Positions 25,074-36,702 are shown, numbered from the stretch's first letter. The stretch: DNA of 59,852 nucleotides from Streptomyces iconiensis (GCF_028657195.3 NZ_JANCPR020000059.1:1-59852), one strand, 5' to 3'. A program made the numbers and translations. The notes: generated by a model not told the origin, from the letters alone.

Positions 25074-26848
25074 TCCTGAATGATGGGCGTATGCCCGTCA
25101 GGTCCGAGTTCAACTTGTTTGGGCGTGTAGTAAGGGCCGGTCGTTGCCGGAGCACCAGCGATGACCTTTCCTTGGTTGATGAGGCTCTTCTGGCCCTCTT
25201 CCCAATAGCTGCTGTGTCCACCGTCGTTGACCTCCAAGGGCTGAGCGCCGAAGTCTTCAACTGCGGGGTTCTTGCCGAGCGTTAGGTCAGCTGCCGCGCG
25301 TGGAATTGGGTCCTGCGGGGTAGCGCCTGCCCATACATGCGTCGGGTCCATTTGGAGATCTTTCGCGTTCTCAACGGTTGTTCCTGGGCTCCCGACGAAC
25401 ACGAGGTCGTCGGCGCCGAGGCCAGGACCTCCACTTGCGGCGGCGCCCACTGCCGTGGAGCCGTAACTGTGGCCGAGAACAGTGAGGTGGCTGCGTCCGT
25501 CCTCGTGTGCTGTTCGCGTGCCTTCTGTGAAACTCCGCAGGTCTGCCGCGGCATCGTGTGCACGGCCGGGGGTGGCGACGCTTCCATCAATCTCGGGGGC
25601 GTCATAGCCCAGCCAGAGAATTGTTGAGACGGATTCCCCGCCCGATGTGTTCCGCATTGCGGAGTCCTGCAACTTGCCGATTCTTTCCAGCTGTCCAGGC
25701 GTGCTTTCCAATGTTGTGCCGGTTCCGGGTACGTGGACCGCCGTGTGGTCGGCGGTGTCCGGGTTTCCCATCGCCACTGCGGCTTTGCCGTCGCCTTGTG
25801 TGTCGAGGCCCAGAATGTAGAGCTGCTTGTGCTCGGGAACGTCCTTCTTCCCGGCGTACGGGTCCTTGAGTTGGGACAGCACGCCGAGCTTGCTCTTCAG
25901 CGCCTCCCGTTCCTTGTTCCATGCGGTCCATGCCGGTGACGGACCGTTTTGAGAGGCCATGTCCATGCGGTACTTCACGGGCTCTTTCGCCGTGTGCGCT
26001 TGCAGGGCCAGTGAGGCGTCCGCATGTTGTCCGTTCAGCACGAGCCTGTTGGCGTCGTCCCGTACAGCTGCGGGGAGGCCGTCCAAGGCGCCGACAGCGG
26101 CAGGATGGACAGAGACATAGGCATCCTGCTCTGCCGCGGACAGGCCTTTCCACCATTTCGCGTTGGCTGCCGGCGACTTGTCCCGAGGGATGTCGTCGGC
26201 GTCAACGGTGCTGCCTGCCGCCTTGATGTCCTTCTCGGTGTCATGCCACATCTTGGCTGTGACGCGAAGGCCGGCAGTGGTTTTGAGCCGGGCCAGAACG
26301 CGGGAGCAGCGTTGGTCGATCGCGTCCGCTTCGCTCACCGCGCTGCCGATGTCACCGGCGATCTCTAATGCCTTCCGCACATGAGGAACCTTCGCCAAGG
26401 CAGGCCCGAGGAGGAACTGCGGGTCAAAGAGCTGCGTCGGCGGCATGGCGGGGAACCTGCCGCTCTCGTAGCTTTGACCGCTCTCATTCTTCCCTGACGG
26501 ATAGGACACTGCTCCCTCGTCGTCCACTGTGAGGCCATGCGCGCTTGCCTCATCCAGCGCCCGCTTGAGCTTGCCTCGCGGGGCGGCCAGGTCGTCCGCG
26601 AGCTGCTCCAGATGCGCGGCAATGACACCACATTCGGCCTGCGTGTACAGGAAGTTCTCGCTCAGGGTCGTCAGGTCGCGCATGGCCGCACCGGCCGTTT
26701 CGCCCCGTTGCTGGCGGACCTTGGCCTTCATCTCGTTGTCCACTTGTTCCGTGGCGATACGGCCTCGGTTGCTGATCTCCCGCCAGCCACGGGCGGCTTC
26801 GGTGAATTCCGAACGCTTCAGTGTGTGCAGGTCCCGGTACGTCACCAC
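25070..26848 (-). CDS. Alpha/beta hydrolase (DUF1023 type) with long helical N-terminal domain
   Basis: A 592-residue protein in two halves. Residues 1-240 are helical and rich in Ala, Glu and Gln (EFTEAARGWREISNRGRIAT, GVIAAHLEQLADDLAAPRGK), like the helical targeting domains of WXG/LXG-type effectors. Residues about 330-560 form a DUF1023 alpha/beta hydrolase: YILGLDTQGDGKAAVAMGNP, VHVPGTGTTLES, nucleophile Ser461 in VLGHSYGSTAVG, and a late DGGHSSYW histidine. It has no signal peptide. GTG start at 26848, six bases after the upstream gene. Family hydrolase activity is established only loosely; lipase or esterase function is inference. Confidence 0.85.
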   Translation of the reverse strand: MVTYRDLHTLKRSEFTEAARGWREISNRGRIATEQVDNEMKAKVRQQRGETAGAAMRDLTTLSENFLYTQAECGVIAAHLEQLADDLAAPRGKLKRALDEASAHGLTVDDEGAVSYPSGKNESGQSYESGRFPAMPPTQLFDPQFLLGPALAKVPHVRKALEIAGDIGSAVSEADAIDQRCSRVLARLKTTAGLRVTAKMWHDTEKDIKAAGSTVDADDIPRDKSPAANAKWWKGLSAAEQDAYVSVHPAAVGALDGLPAAVRDDANRLVLNGQHADASLALQAHTAKEPVKYRMDMASQNGPSPAWTAWNKEREALKSKLGVLSQLKDPYAGKKDVPEHKQLYILGLDTQGDGKAAVAMGNPDTADHTAVHVPGTGTTLESTPGQLERIGKLQDSAMRNTSGGESVSTILWLGYDAPEIDGSVATPGRAHDAAADLRSFTEGTRTAHEDGRSHLTVLGHSYGSTAVGAAASGGPGLGADDLVFVGSPGTTVENAKDLQMDPTHVWAGATPQDPIPRAAADLTLGKNPAVEDFGAQPLEVNDGGHSSYWEEGQKSLINQGKVIAGAPATTGPYYTPKQVELGPDGHTPIIQD

Positions 26849-26854
26849 GGCCGC

Positions 26855-27313
26855 TCACCGCCCCTTCGGTGAGCTGTCGGAACCGTTGTCATGCAGCTCG
26901 GCGATGCGGGACTTGAACGACTGGCGAACGTCGATCTCGTTGCTGCCGTGCAGGCCGGCGGCTCCCGAGAACGCGTCGCTCACGGTCTCGCACTTGTCCC
27001 GGATGTCGCCCAAGCGGCCTTCCCAGCTCTCTTTCACCGACTTGAGTGTTTCCGTGCTCTGGAACCCGCTCGCTCCTGAGGCGACCCCGGCATGCGACGT
27101 ATCGAGCTTTGTCCGCGCGGCCCGAGCGCTGGCGTGAACGGCGTAGGCGGCACGGGCAACCGATCGGAGAGCGTTCGTGGAGATCTTCAACGCGGGGTCG
27201 CCCGGGTATGCGGCATCGCCGGCTGTGGCGTGATCTGGGGGGAGCGCGTGGGCCAAGTTCATACGGGCGCTGTCCGAAGGCTTGCAGCTCGCCCATTCCT
27301 CTTGAAAAGTCAT
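26855..27313 (-). CDS. Small helical protein with a WXG motif
   Basis: A 152-residue helical protein with Trp97-Glu98-Gly99 in VKESWEGRLGDIRDKCETV, placed between two long helices (about 42-70 and 108-142), the layout of WXG100-type type VII secretion partners. It is longer than classical ESAT-6 proteins. GAGGAA precedes the ATG at 27313. It is the first gene of a tightly spaced trio with the hydrolase and lipoprotein. A role as secretion partner or chaperone of the hydrolase is inferred from this context; no EccC or other ESX component is in the window. Confidence 0.72.
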   Translation of the reverse strand: MTFQEEWASCKPSDSARMNLAHALPPDHATAGDAAYPGDPALKISTNALRSVARAAYAVHASARAARTKLDTSHAGVASGASGFQSTETLKSVKESWEGRLGDIRDKCETVSDAFSGAAGLHGSNEIDVRQSFKSRIAELHDNGSDSSPKGR

Positions 27314-27411
27314 CGTTCCTCGCTCGGTCCGGTGGCCTCCTGCTCCAAAGATGTGACAGTGGGAGGAGTTCCGACCGCAGACAGTGAACCAGTCATGTCC
27401 GTGGAGGGTGA

Positions 27412-27427
27412 TGAGTACGCGTACTCA
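27412..27427. promoter_or_regulatory. Perfect 16-bp palindrome
   Basis: TGAGTACGCGTACTCA is its own reverse complement. It lies in a 288-base spacer between the WXG-hydrolase module, which reads away from it, and the end of the serine hydrolase gene. It is upstream of the WXG gene by about 100 bases, so it may be its operator. No regulator can be assigned. Confidence 0.5.
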
Positions 27428-27601
27428 GGGCGCCAGGGTGCGCGCCGGCGCGGCAGCGAGGCCCGCCTCATCCGGCAGCGCCAGTACGGGCCCGCACGCC
27501 GCAGTCATGTACGCGGCGGCGACCTGGTATCCCGTTTCCCCGGGCTCTGGCGGCTCGTGGCCGACTGAACGCCGCCGGGGTGAAGGGGACCGCCCGTCGC
27601 G

Positions 27602-28888
27602 CTAGCGGTTTCCGGAAGCGGCTCCGGCGTGGGGGAGGTGTCCGGCTTGCGCAGGGCCCCCGGCTCCTGGACCGCCCCCGGCCTGCGCAGTGCCCCCGGC
27701 CTCGGGGAGGAACACGGCCCGGACGATGCGCTCGGCGACCGGGTTCATGGTCGGGGCCTTCGCGTCGGTCGCGTTCACCGAGTAGACGAGCGTGCGCGAC
27801 AGGTCCTCCGTCGCGGCGATGGCCGTGTTGTAGCCGGGGCGTGCGCCGCTCTTGGCCCAGGCGGACTTGCCGTTCCCCAGATCGACGCGCTCCAGGCCCG
27901 CGCTCATGGTGGCGCCCTTGATGTCAGGCACCGTGAACATCTCGCTCTTCAGCAGGGGCTTGGGCACGATCCTGCCCTTGAAGAGCGCGAACAGGAACTT
28001 CTCCAGGTCCGCCGTTGTCGAGATCATGTCCCCCGCGGCCCACCGGTCCGACATGTTCCACTCGGTCGCGTCCACCAGCCTGCCGTCGGCCAGCTTCTGG
28101 TAGCCCCGGTTGTGCGGGCCGTGGAGGCGCGGGTCGGGGCCGCCGGGGAACGAGGTGTGGCGCATCCCCGCGGGCCGGAGCACGCGCTTGGCCACCTGGT
28201 TCTCGTACGAGTCGTGCGTCACCTTCTCGATGAGCATGCCGAGCACGGTGTAGCCGATGTTGCCGTACCGCTGCTTCTTGCCCGGCCCCTCACCCTCGCC
28301 CCTGTACGGGCCCTTGGCGACGGAAGCGGCCACGACGTCCTCGGGGGTGAGCGTCTTGAAGCGGTTCTCGTACCCCTCCGCGTTCTCCGGGCCGAGCGTC
28401 GCGCCCGGCTGGAGCCCGCTGGTGTACGTCAGCAACTGCCGTACCGTGATGGGCTCGAACGCGTCCGACAGCAGGCCGGGCAGATAACGCTGCACCGTAC
28501 CGTCGAGGTCGATGCGCCCCTCGGCGGCGAGTTGGAGCACGGCGGCCGAGGTAACCACCTTCGTGGTCGAGCCCGCACGGAACCGCCCGTGCTCGATCGC
28601 CGGGCGGTGCGTACGCAGATCGCGGACCCCGGCGCTGCCCCGCCATGACCCGTTGCCCCCCACCCGCACCAGCGCCGCTGTCGTGTCCTTGTCCGGCAAG
28701 CCCTTGATCGCCGCCGCCAGCGCCTCCCGGTCGGGCCCCCGGTCCGCCTCGTCCACCCCGTGCCCGCCCGGCCGTTCGACGGCATGAACGCCCCGCGCGT
28801 CCGCCATCACGGGCGCCGCCGCCAATGGGCTCACGGCGACACCCAGTGCGAGAGCTGTGGCCAGGGCGGTGCGGGTGCGGGGTCTCAT
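27602..28888 (-). CDS. Secreted serine hydrolase (beta-lactamase/D-Ala-D-Ala carboxypeptidase family)
   Basis: A 428-residue class C beta-lactamase-like serine hydrolase, as in the Streptomyces R61 DD-carboxypeptidase group. It has a signal peptide (residues 1-30, ending near ADA), the Ser107-x-x-Lys110 motif in GSTTKVV, Tyr208-x-Asn210 in RYGNIGY and a late KSG triad in AWAKSGARPGYN. It acts outside the membrane on peptidoglycan stems or other esters and amides. The Gly/Ala/Gln-rich tail (GGTAQAGGGPGAGGPAQAG) is another repeat expansion. The start ATG at 28888 is chosen because it opens the signal peptide. Confidence 0.92.
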   Translation of the reverse strand: MRPRTRTALATALALGVAVSPLAAAPVMADARGVHAVERPGGHGVDEADRGPDREALAAAIKGLPDKDTTAALVRVGGNGSWRGSAGVRDLRTHRPAIEHGRFRAGSTTKVVTSAAVLQLAAEGRIDLDGTVQRYLPGLLSDAFEPITVRQLLTYTSGLQPGATLGPENAEGYENRFKTLTPEDVVAASVAKGPYRGEGEGPGKKQRYGNIGYTVLGMLIEKVTHDSYENQVAKRVLRPAGMRHTSFPGGPDPRLHGPHNRGYQKLADGRLVDATEWNMSDRWAAGDMISTTADLEKFLFALFKGRIVPKPLLKSEMFTVPDIKGATMSAGLERVDLGNGKSAWAKSGARPGYNTAIAATEDLSRTLVYSVNATDAKAPTMNPVAERIVRAVFLPEAGGTAQAGGGPGAGGPAQAGHLPHAGAASGNR

Positions 28889-29042
28889 GGGTGCTCCGTC
28901 GGGGTGCGAGGGCTGACTGCGTACGCCCGTCATCCTGCGCCGCGCGCCCACCCCCGCGGATCCTCCGCCGGGGACCACCCCGCCCCTGACCGGCCCCGGA
29001 CCCAACCGCTCTCCGGTACCGGGGTGTTGTACGGGAGTTCCC

Positions 29043-29966
29043 CTAGGCGATCTTCCCGGTCCCGGTCCCGGTCCCGGTCCCGGTCCCCGTCTCTGCCCCC
29101 GTCTCTGCCCCGGTCTCCGTCCCGGTCCTCGCGTCCGCCGTGCCGGGCGTGCCGGGCGGGCGGGGCGTGCCGGACGCGGCTGTCGCCGACGCCTCCGCGA
29201 TCGCCTTCGCCAGCCCCGTGGGGTTGTCGGCCGGCATGACGTGGCCCGAGCGGGGGACGGTCAGCACCTGGGCGCCCGCGCCTACGGCGTCCTCCTCCTC
29301 GTCGTACGGGCGGCTCAGCTCGCCGATCAGGAAGGTCCTCGGGCCCTCGAAGGCGGCCAGGACGGCGGCCAGTTGGGGCGAGGTGCCGCGTACGAGGCCG
29401 ACGGCGCTGCGGTAGAGCGCGTGCGGCGCTGAGAGGCGGAGGGTGGTGAGGTAGCCCGGGTCGGTCTCCGCTGCGACGTACTCCCCGTAACCGCGCTCCA
29501 GGAAGTCCTCCTCGCGCCACTCGGCGACCTTTCCGCTCCATTCGCCGCCGCCCGCACGGAGGTTGGCCTCGGCGAGTGTGAGCGAACCGGCCAGTTCGGG
29601 GCGGATCGCGGCGAGCGCCAGGGCGACAGCGCCGCCCAGGGAGTGACCGACGATCTCCGCTCCCGTGATGCCCTCGGCGTCCAGTACCGCGGCGACGGTC
29701 GCGGCGTGCGCCTCCAGGGAGTAACCGAAGTCGTCCGGCCGGTCGCTGTAGCCGAACCCGAGAAGGTCGACCAGTAGGGAACGGTGGCCCGTCGCCGCCG
29801 GCGCCGGATGCGTCGCGATCTCCGGGAAGTCGTGCGTCGAACTGGACCCCAGACCGTGCAGGAACACCCGCACACCTGAAGCCTCCTGCCGTCCGGGCAG
29901 ATCGGTCCAGCGGATGTGTGCCTGCGGAAGCGTGGGGTTCTGCGTGGGGAGCAGTAGTTGTCTCAC
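29043..29966 (-). CDS. Alpha/beta hydrolase
   Basis: About 307 residues. It has the alpha/beta-hydrolase order: FLHGLGSSSTHD oxyanion loop, DLLGFGYSDRPDDFGYS, nucleophile elbow EIVGHSLGGAVAL, and the final His in PRSGHVMPADNP. The last 45 residues are pure repeat (TGTETGAETG, then TGTGTG), encoded by CGGTCC/CGTCTC-type hexamers. The start is GTG at 29966 or 29996; neither has a good ribosome site. No signal peptide. Substrate unknown. Confidence 0.88.
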   Translation of the reverse strand: MRQLLLPTQNPTLPQAHIRWTDLPGRQEASGVRVFLHGLGSSSTHDFPEIATHPAPAATGHRSLLVDLLGFGYSDRPDDFGYSLEAHAATVAAVLDAEGITGAEIVGHSLGGAVALALAAIRPELAGSLTLAEANLRAGGGEWSGKVAEWREEDFLERGYGEYVAAETDPGYLTTLRLSAPHALYRSAVGLVRGTSPQLAAVLAAFEGPRTFLIGELSRPYDEEEDAVGAGAQVLTVPRSGHVMPADNPTGLAKAIAEASATAASGTPRPPGTPGTADARTGTETGAETGAETGTGTGTGTGTGKIA

Positions 29967-30091
29967 GCCGACCAGCGTAAACGGGAGCCCTGACACCGCT
30001 GCCTGCCTGCTTGCCTCCCGGCCCGGGATCGGGGTGCGGGGCGACGAGGGGGCAGGCAGCGGTACGGGGCACGCGGATCACCCTGACCATC

Positions 30092-30136
30092 CGCGTCGCT
30101 ACTGGTGCGCCGTACATACGCGTCGCTACTGGTGCG
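30092..30136. repeat. 18-bp direct repeat, 27-base period
   Basis: CGCGTCGCTACTGGTGCG occurs at 30092-30109 and 30119-30136, just past the stop of the secreted SGNH esterase gene. Confidence 0.8.
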
Positions 30137-30150
30137 GCGGAACCCGCGCT

Positions 30151-31227
30151 TCAGCGCACGGCGCCGACCGGGTCCAGGGCTCCTAGCAGGGCGCCGGACA
30201 TGGCCTGGTGGCCGGCCGCGTTGGGGTGGAAGCCTGTTGCCTCGACGGCGACCAGTGGTTCTACCCACCGTGTGCCGGGCGGCTTGCACATGTCGTGCCC
30301 AATGGTGGGCGTGTAGGTGTCCACGTACTCGGCGCCACCGCGCGCGGCACGCTCGGCAAGCATCGTGTTGAGCCGCTTCTCCGTGTCGCGCAACCATGGG
30401 GCGTCGCCCTTGGCGAGGGAGACGGTGCGGGGACAGTTGGTGCCGTCCTCGGGCAACAGGTCGGGGTAACCGACCACGAGGACACGCGCTTTCGGGGCAC
30501 GCGCGTGGATGCCCCGTAGCACCTCGTCGATCTTCGCGGCGTTGTCCCGGATACGGGCGGCGAGGGCGTCGGTCCCGCCGAGCGAGTAGCTGGCCTTGCA
30601 CGGAGCGCCGTACGGCGCGAGCTTGCCGAGGACGAGGCAGCGGGCCACGATGCCGCCGAACCCGATGTCGTTCCCGCCGATGCCCACCGTGACCAGGTCC
30701 GTCTCCGGCTTGAGCGCGTCGAACTGCGGGGGAGCGGTGCCCTGCGGCGCCGTCATGTGCTCCGTGGTGGCGCCGCCGCAGCTGACGTCCGTGAAGGTGG
30801 CGGGGGCGATACGGGCCGCGCTGAGCGTCGGGTAATTGTTGCTGGAACGCGCGCAGTTGGCGTCCGTCTGGTCCGGGATGCCCGGGCCAGAGGTGTAGGA
30901 GTCCCCGAGCGCGACATAGTGCTGGACACCGCTGCTGTGCTGCGCTGCGCCCCGTTCGGCCAGAGGAGCGGCCGAGGCGGGCAGCGTCCCGGCGAGCGTG
31001 AGCGCCGTGGCGGCCGTACCCGTCACGAACGCGAGAGCGGCTCCGCGCCCGCGCCACCGCGCCGACCGGGACGGCCCGGAACCGAGCGGCCCGGAGGAGT
31101 GGGGCGGCTTGGCCCGGGCGGGCCCGGAGTGAGGCGTCCTGGAGCGGGGCTGCGTGGGAACGGTGCCGGTCGCGCCGGCTTCGGGGGGCGTGCCGGAGGA
31201 AACGTGCGACAAGTTGTGTGCGGGCAT
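30151..31227 (-). CDS. Secreted SGNH/GDSL esterase-lipase
   Basis: A 358-residue protein with a long basic leader, a hydrophobic export segment (AALAFVTGTAATALTLAGTLPASAAP) ending about residue 88, and a mature SGNH domain like Streptomyces extracellular GDSL lipases. Catalytic blocks are VALGDSYTSGPGIPD, VSCGGATTEHM, IGGNDIGFGG and GFHPNAAGHQ. Six mature-domain cysteines fit three disulfides in this family. The Ser/Pro/Arg-rich leader before the export segment is longer than usual. The start ATG at 31227 is followed by about 55 residues of leader, so a later start is conceivable. Confidence 0.92.
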   Translation of the reverse strand: MPAHNLSHVSSGTPPEAGATGTVPTQPRSRTPHSGPARAKPPHSSGPLGSGPSRSARWRGRGAALAFVTGTAATALTLAGTLPASAAPLAERGAAQHSSGVQHYVALGDSYTSGPGIPDQTDANCARSSNNYPTLSAARIAPATFTDVSCGGATTEHMTAPQGTAPPQFDALKPETDLVTVGIGGNDIGFGGIVARCLVLGKLAPYGAPCKASYSLGGTDALAARIRDNAAKIDEVLRGIHARAPKARVLVVGYPDLLPEDGTNCPRTVSLAKGDAPWLRDTEKRLNTMLAERAARGGAEYVDTYTPTIGHDMCKPPGTRWVEPLVAVEATGFHPNAAGHQAMSGALLGALDPVGAVR

Positions 31228-31798
31228 GGCGACCTCACGGTGTGATGGCGGACAAGGGGGAACGCCGCCCGGCGGGGTGCCGCGGACCGGGCCGGGAGCT
31301 GGACCGGAGACCAACGGACGGAGATCCGGGGCCGGCGGCGAAGCGGGGCCGGGAGCCGCAGGCCGCGAGCCGGGATCGGGCTTGGCGCGACGCGTGGACG
31401 CTCGAAGGCGGAAGGCGGAAGGCGGAAGGCGGAAGGCGGAAGGCGGGAGCGGACGGTTGCGGCGTGCGGGAGGGCGAGCGCGTGGCAGAGACCCGTACCG
31501 GACCGCGAACCGCGAACGGGACCGCGAACCGTGAACGGGACCGCGGACGGCGCCGCCGACGGGACCATGAACGGGACTGCGGACGGGACTGCGGACGGGA
31601 CCGTGAACGGGTCACGACCACGGCGACGACCGGTGGGTCCTACCGAGCAGTAAGAGTGACGACGCTCAGGGAGGGCGTCAAGGGGCCCGTACGGGACGGG
31701 CGTTGGCACCGGGCCCCGGTGAACTTCGCCCGTACGGGCGGCGCCTCCGCGCTCTTGGGCGCCTCATATGTCACACGCGGGAGGCGGCAGCACAAGCG
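31228..31798. repeat. Gene-free spacer dominated by simple repeats
   Basis: About 570 bases without a supported gene. 31405-31452 is a run of GGAAGGC heptamers. 31500-31620 is a run of degenerate GGGACCGCGAACC/GGGACTGCGGAC 10-13-mers, still partly periodic. The rest is ordinary GC-rich spacer leading into the MFS promoter. Confidence 0.7.
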
Positions 31799-31837
31799 TT
31801 GACAGTAAAAACCGATCACCTTACGGTTTTTGCTGTC
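31799..31837 (+). promoter_or_regulatory. Promoter with overlapping inverted-repeat operator (site 1)
   Basis: A TTGACA (-35, 31799-31804) and TACGGT (-10, 31822-31827) are 17 bases apart. Across them lies AAAAACCG, nine bases, CGGTTTTT (31807-31831), and outer GACAG/CTGTC arms extend the palindrome to 31801-31837 with one mismatched pair. The core AAAACCG-N9-CGGTTTT recurs at 39668-39690. A protein bound here would cover the promoter, so this is a repressor site; the TetR protein of 40990-41562 is the best candidate. Confidence 0.75.
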
Positions 31838-31871
31838 CGGGCGATGCCGCCCGGCGAGGACGGAGGTCATC

Positions 31872-33140
31872 GTGTCCGCTGCCACTTCCGAGACGGCTCC
31901 CGGACCGCCTTCCGTGCCCGGTGGCCAGGCGGAGGACCGTCTCCGCAGGCTGCGTTGGGCCTGGATGCCGGGCAACATCGGCTTCAACCTGGCGTGGGGC
32001 GCGGTCACCAGCGTGCTGCTCGCCCTGCAGGTCAAGGAGATCGATCCGGGTGCGAAGGTCGGCAACCTCGCGCTCATCACCGGGCTGGGCGCCGCGATGA
32101 CGATGCTCGTCCAGCCGCTCGCCGGCCGGCTCTCCGACCGCACCCGTTCGCGGCACGGGCGCCGTGCCCCCTGGATAGTCGGCGGGGCCGCCGCGGGTGG
32201 CGCCGCGATGGTGCTGATGTCGTTCGCGGCCAGCGTGCCCGCGCTGCTCGGCGCGTACCTGCTGGTCGTCATCGGCTACAACGCGGCGCTGCTGCCGCTG
32301 AGCGCGGTGCTGCCCGACCGTGTGCCGCAGGAGCGTCGCGGAACGTTCGCCGCGCTCGGCGCCACCGGGCAGATGCTGGGCACCTTCGGCGGGCAGCTGC
32401 TCGCGGCGCGCTTCGACTCCGAGCCACGCACGGCCTACTGGACAGTGGCCCTGCTGTCACTCGCCTTCGCCGTCGCGTTCGTCCTCGTCAACCCGGACGA
32501 GCCCAGCACAGGGCAGCCCAGGGACCCGCTCCGGCTGAAGGACCTGGTGGCCAGCTACTGGGTGAACCCGCGTGTGCACAGCGACTTCGCGTGGGTCTTC
32601 GCCGGGAGGTTCCTGCTGATGGCGGGCTACTTCATCAGCCACAGCTACTCGCTCTACATCCTCCAGGACTACATCGGGCTCGGCGACGAGGCCGTGGACT
32701 GGGTGCCCGTCCTGGGGATCATCACCTTCACGACGCTGGTCGTCTTCACCCTTCTGGGCGGGCCCCTGTCCGACCGTGTGGGCCGCCGGAAGGTGTTCAT
32801 CTACGCCGCAGCCGCAATCTTCGCCGTCGGCCTCGTGGTCCCGTTCTTCCTGCCCACCCTCACGGGAATGATCATCTCCGCCGTGATCGGCGGCATCGGC
32901 TACGGCGTCTTCGGCTCCGTCGACATGGCGCTGATGACCGAGGTGCTGCCGTCCAGGGAGGGATACGGGAAGGACCTGGGCGTCATCGGGCTGTCCTGGA
33001 GCCTGCCGCAGACCTGCGGCCCGTTCCTGGCCGGCGGGATCGTCAGTGCGACCGGCGGCTATGACGCGCTGTTCCCGGTCGGCGCCGGGTTGGCCCTCGC
33101 GGGCGGCCTGGCGGTCAAGTTCGTCAAGAAAGTGCGGTAG
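31872..33140 (+). CDS. MFS sugar/glycoside importer
   Basis: A 422-residue major facilitator with 12 membrane segments. It has the RLSDRTRSRHGRRAPWIVGG loop 2-3 motif and the GGPLSDRVGRRKVF repeat typical of GPH/MFS sugar symporters. The start is GTG at 31872, seven bases after GGAGG (31862-31866). It is followed after four bases by the GH3 gene and preceded by operator site 1, so it most likely imports the glycoside that GH3 hydrolyses. The sugar cannot be named from sequence. Confidence 0.85.
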   Translation: MSAATSETAPGPPSVPGGQAEDRLRRLRWAWMPGNIGFNLAWGAVTSVLLALQVKEIDPGAKVGNLALITGLGAAMTMLVQPLAGRLSDRTRSRHGRRAPWIVGGAAAGGAAMVLMSFAASVPALLGAYLLVVIGYNAALLPLSAVLPDRVPQERRGTFAALGATGQMLGTFGGQLLAARFDSEPRTAYWTVALLSLAFAVAFVLVNPDEPSTGQPRDPLRLKDLVASYWVNPRVHSDFAWVFAGRFLLMAGYFISHSYSLYILQDYIGLGDEAVDWVPVLGIITFTTLVVFTLLGGPLSDRVGRRKVFIYAAAAIFAVGLVVPFFLPTLTGMIISAVIGGIGYGVFGSVDMALMTEVLPSREGYGKDLGVIGLSWSLPQTCGPFLAGGIVSATGGYDALFPVGAGLALAGGLAVKFVKKVR

Positions 33141-33144
33141 CCCC

Positions 33145-36165
<3,021 letters not shown>

Positions 36166-36702
36166 ATGTTTGTTGCGGCTGTTGATGTCGTGACCATCGG
36201 TGCCACGGGCGGCGAACCCTACGTGCTGCGCGACCTCCTCACCTCGTACGGTGCCGACACCAGGCTGCTGTCCGTGGGCTCACCGAACCATCTCGTCGAT
36301 GTGTTGAATGGAACGCTGAGCCGGGCCGAGCATCTGGTTCTGTGCTGCCATGGCGACGAGCGGGGCGTACTGCTGGAGGAACTTGCGCCCGACATCGCTG
36401 CTCGGCAGCCCTTCAAGGAGGTGCTCACTCCGGAGATCGTGGCCACGTTGGGCTCTCCGGCCAAGGGCGTGGTGTTCAGCACGGGTTGTGCGACCGGAAC
36501 CGACGCCATGGCCCGTGCCTTCCTCGGCGGTGGGTGTTCCGCGTATCTCGCCCCAGGCGGTTATCCAGAAGGGACGGCCGTCCTCGCTTTCGCCGCCGCC
36601 TTCTATTACCGGCTGCTCGCGCTCGGTACCCCTCTGCCCGACGCCGTCGCCACCGCAAGGGCCGTCGGCGGCGACACCGAACTGTTCCACCTGTGGACCT
36701 GA
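36166..36702 (+). CDS. Small protein with CHAT/caspase-like features
   Basis: A 178-residue protein that I cannot assign to a named family with certainty. Its pattern fits a caspase/CHAT-type fold: a beta strand ending in HLVLCCHG (His62-Gly63), a strand ending in GVVFSTGC (Cys108) followed by ATG, an alternating hydrophobic CSAYLAPGGYPEGTAV segment and a helix AAAFYYRLLALGTPLPDAVATAR. The late helix closely matches the FY-x-x-L-x-x-G-x(4)-A signature of CHAT peptidases. It is a stand-alone domain with no repeats attached. AGGAGG precedes the ATG at 36166 with eight-base spacing. Function as a Cys peptidase is inference. Confidence 0.7.
   Translation: MFVAAVDVVTIGATGGEPYVLRDLLTSYGADTRLLSVGSPNHLVDVLNGTLSRAEHLVLCCHGDERGVLLEELAPDIAARQPFKEVLTPEIVATLGSPAKGVVFSTGCATGTDAMARAFLGGGCSAYLAPGGYPEGTAVLAFAAAFYYRLLALGTPLPDAVATARAVGGDTELFHLWT

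Noticed and set aside
27361..27601. Small plus-strand frames in the spacer after the WXG module
   Set aside because: Low-complexity Arg/Ser/Gly translations with no start signal; only the 16-bp palindrome stands out.
30151..31227. A natural-product or antibiotic gene cluster around the hydrolases
   Set aside because: No polyketide, peptide-synthetase, terpene or RiPP core genes occur; the SnoaL-like gene alone is not enough.
31228..31620. Heptamer and decamer repeat runs as a CRISPR array
   Set aside because: Units are contiguous with no unique spacers and no cas genes are present; these are simple tandem repeats.
31640..31871. Coding frames in the repeat-rich spacer before the MFS importer
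   Set aside because: No ribosome site, family match or codon bias; the sequence is periodic repeat plus promoter.
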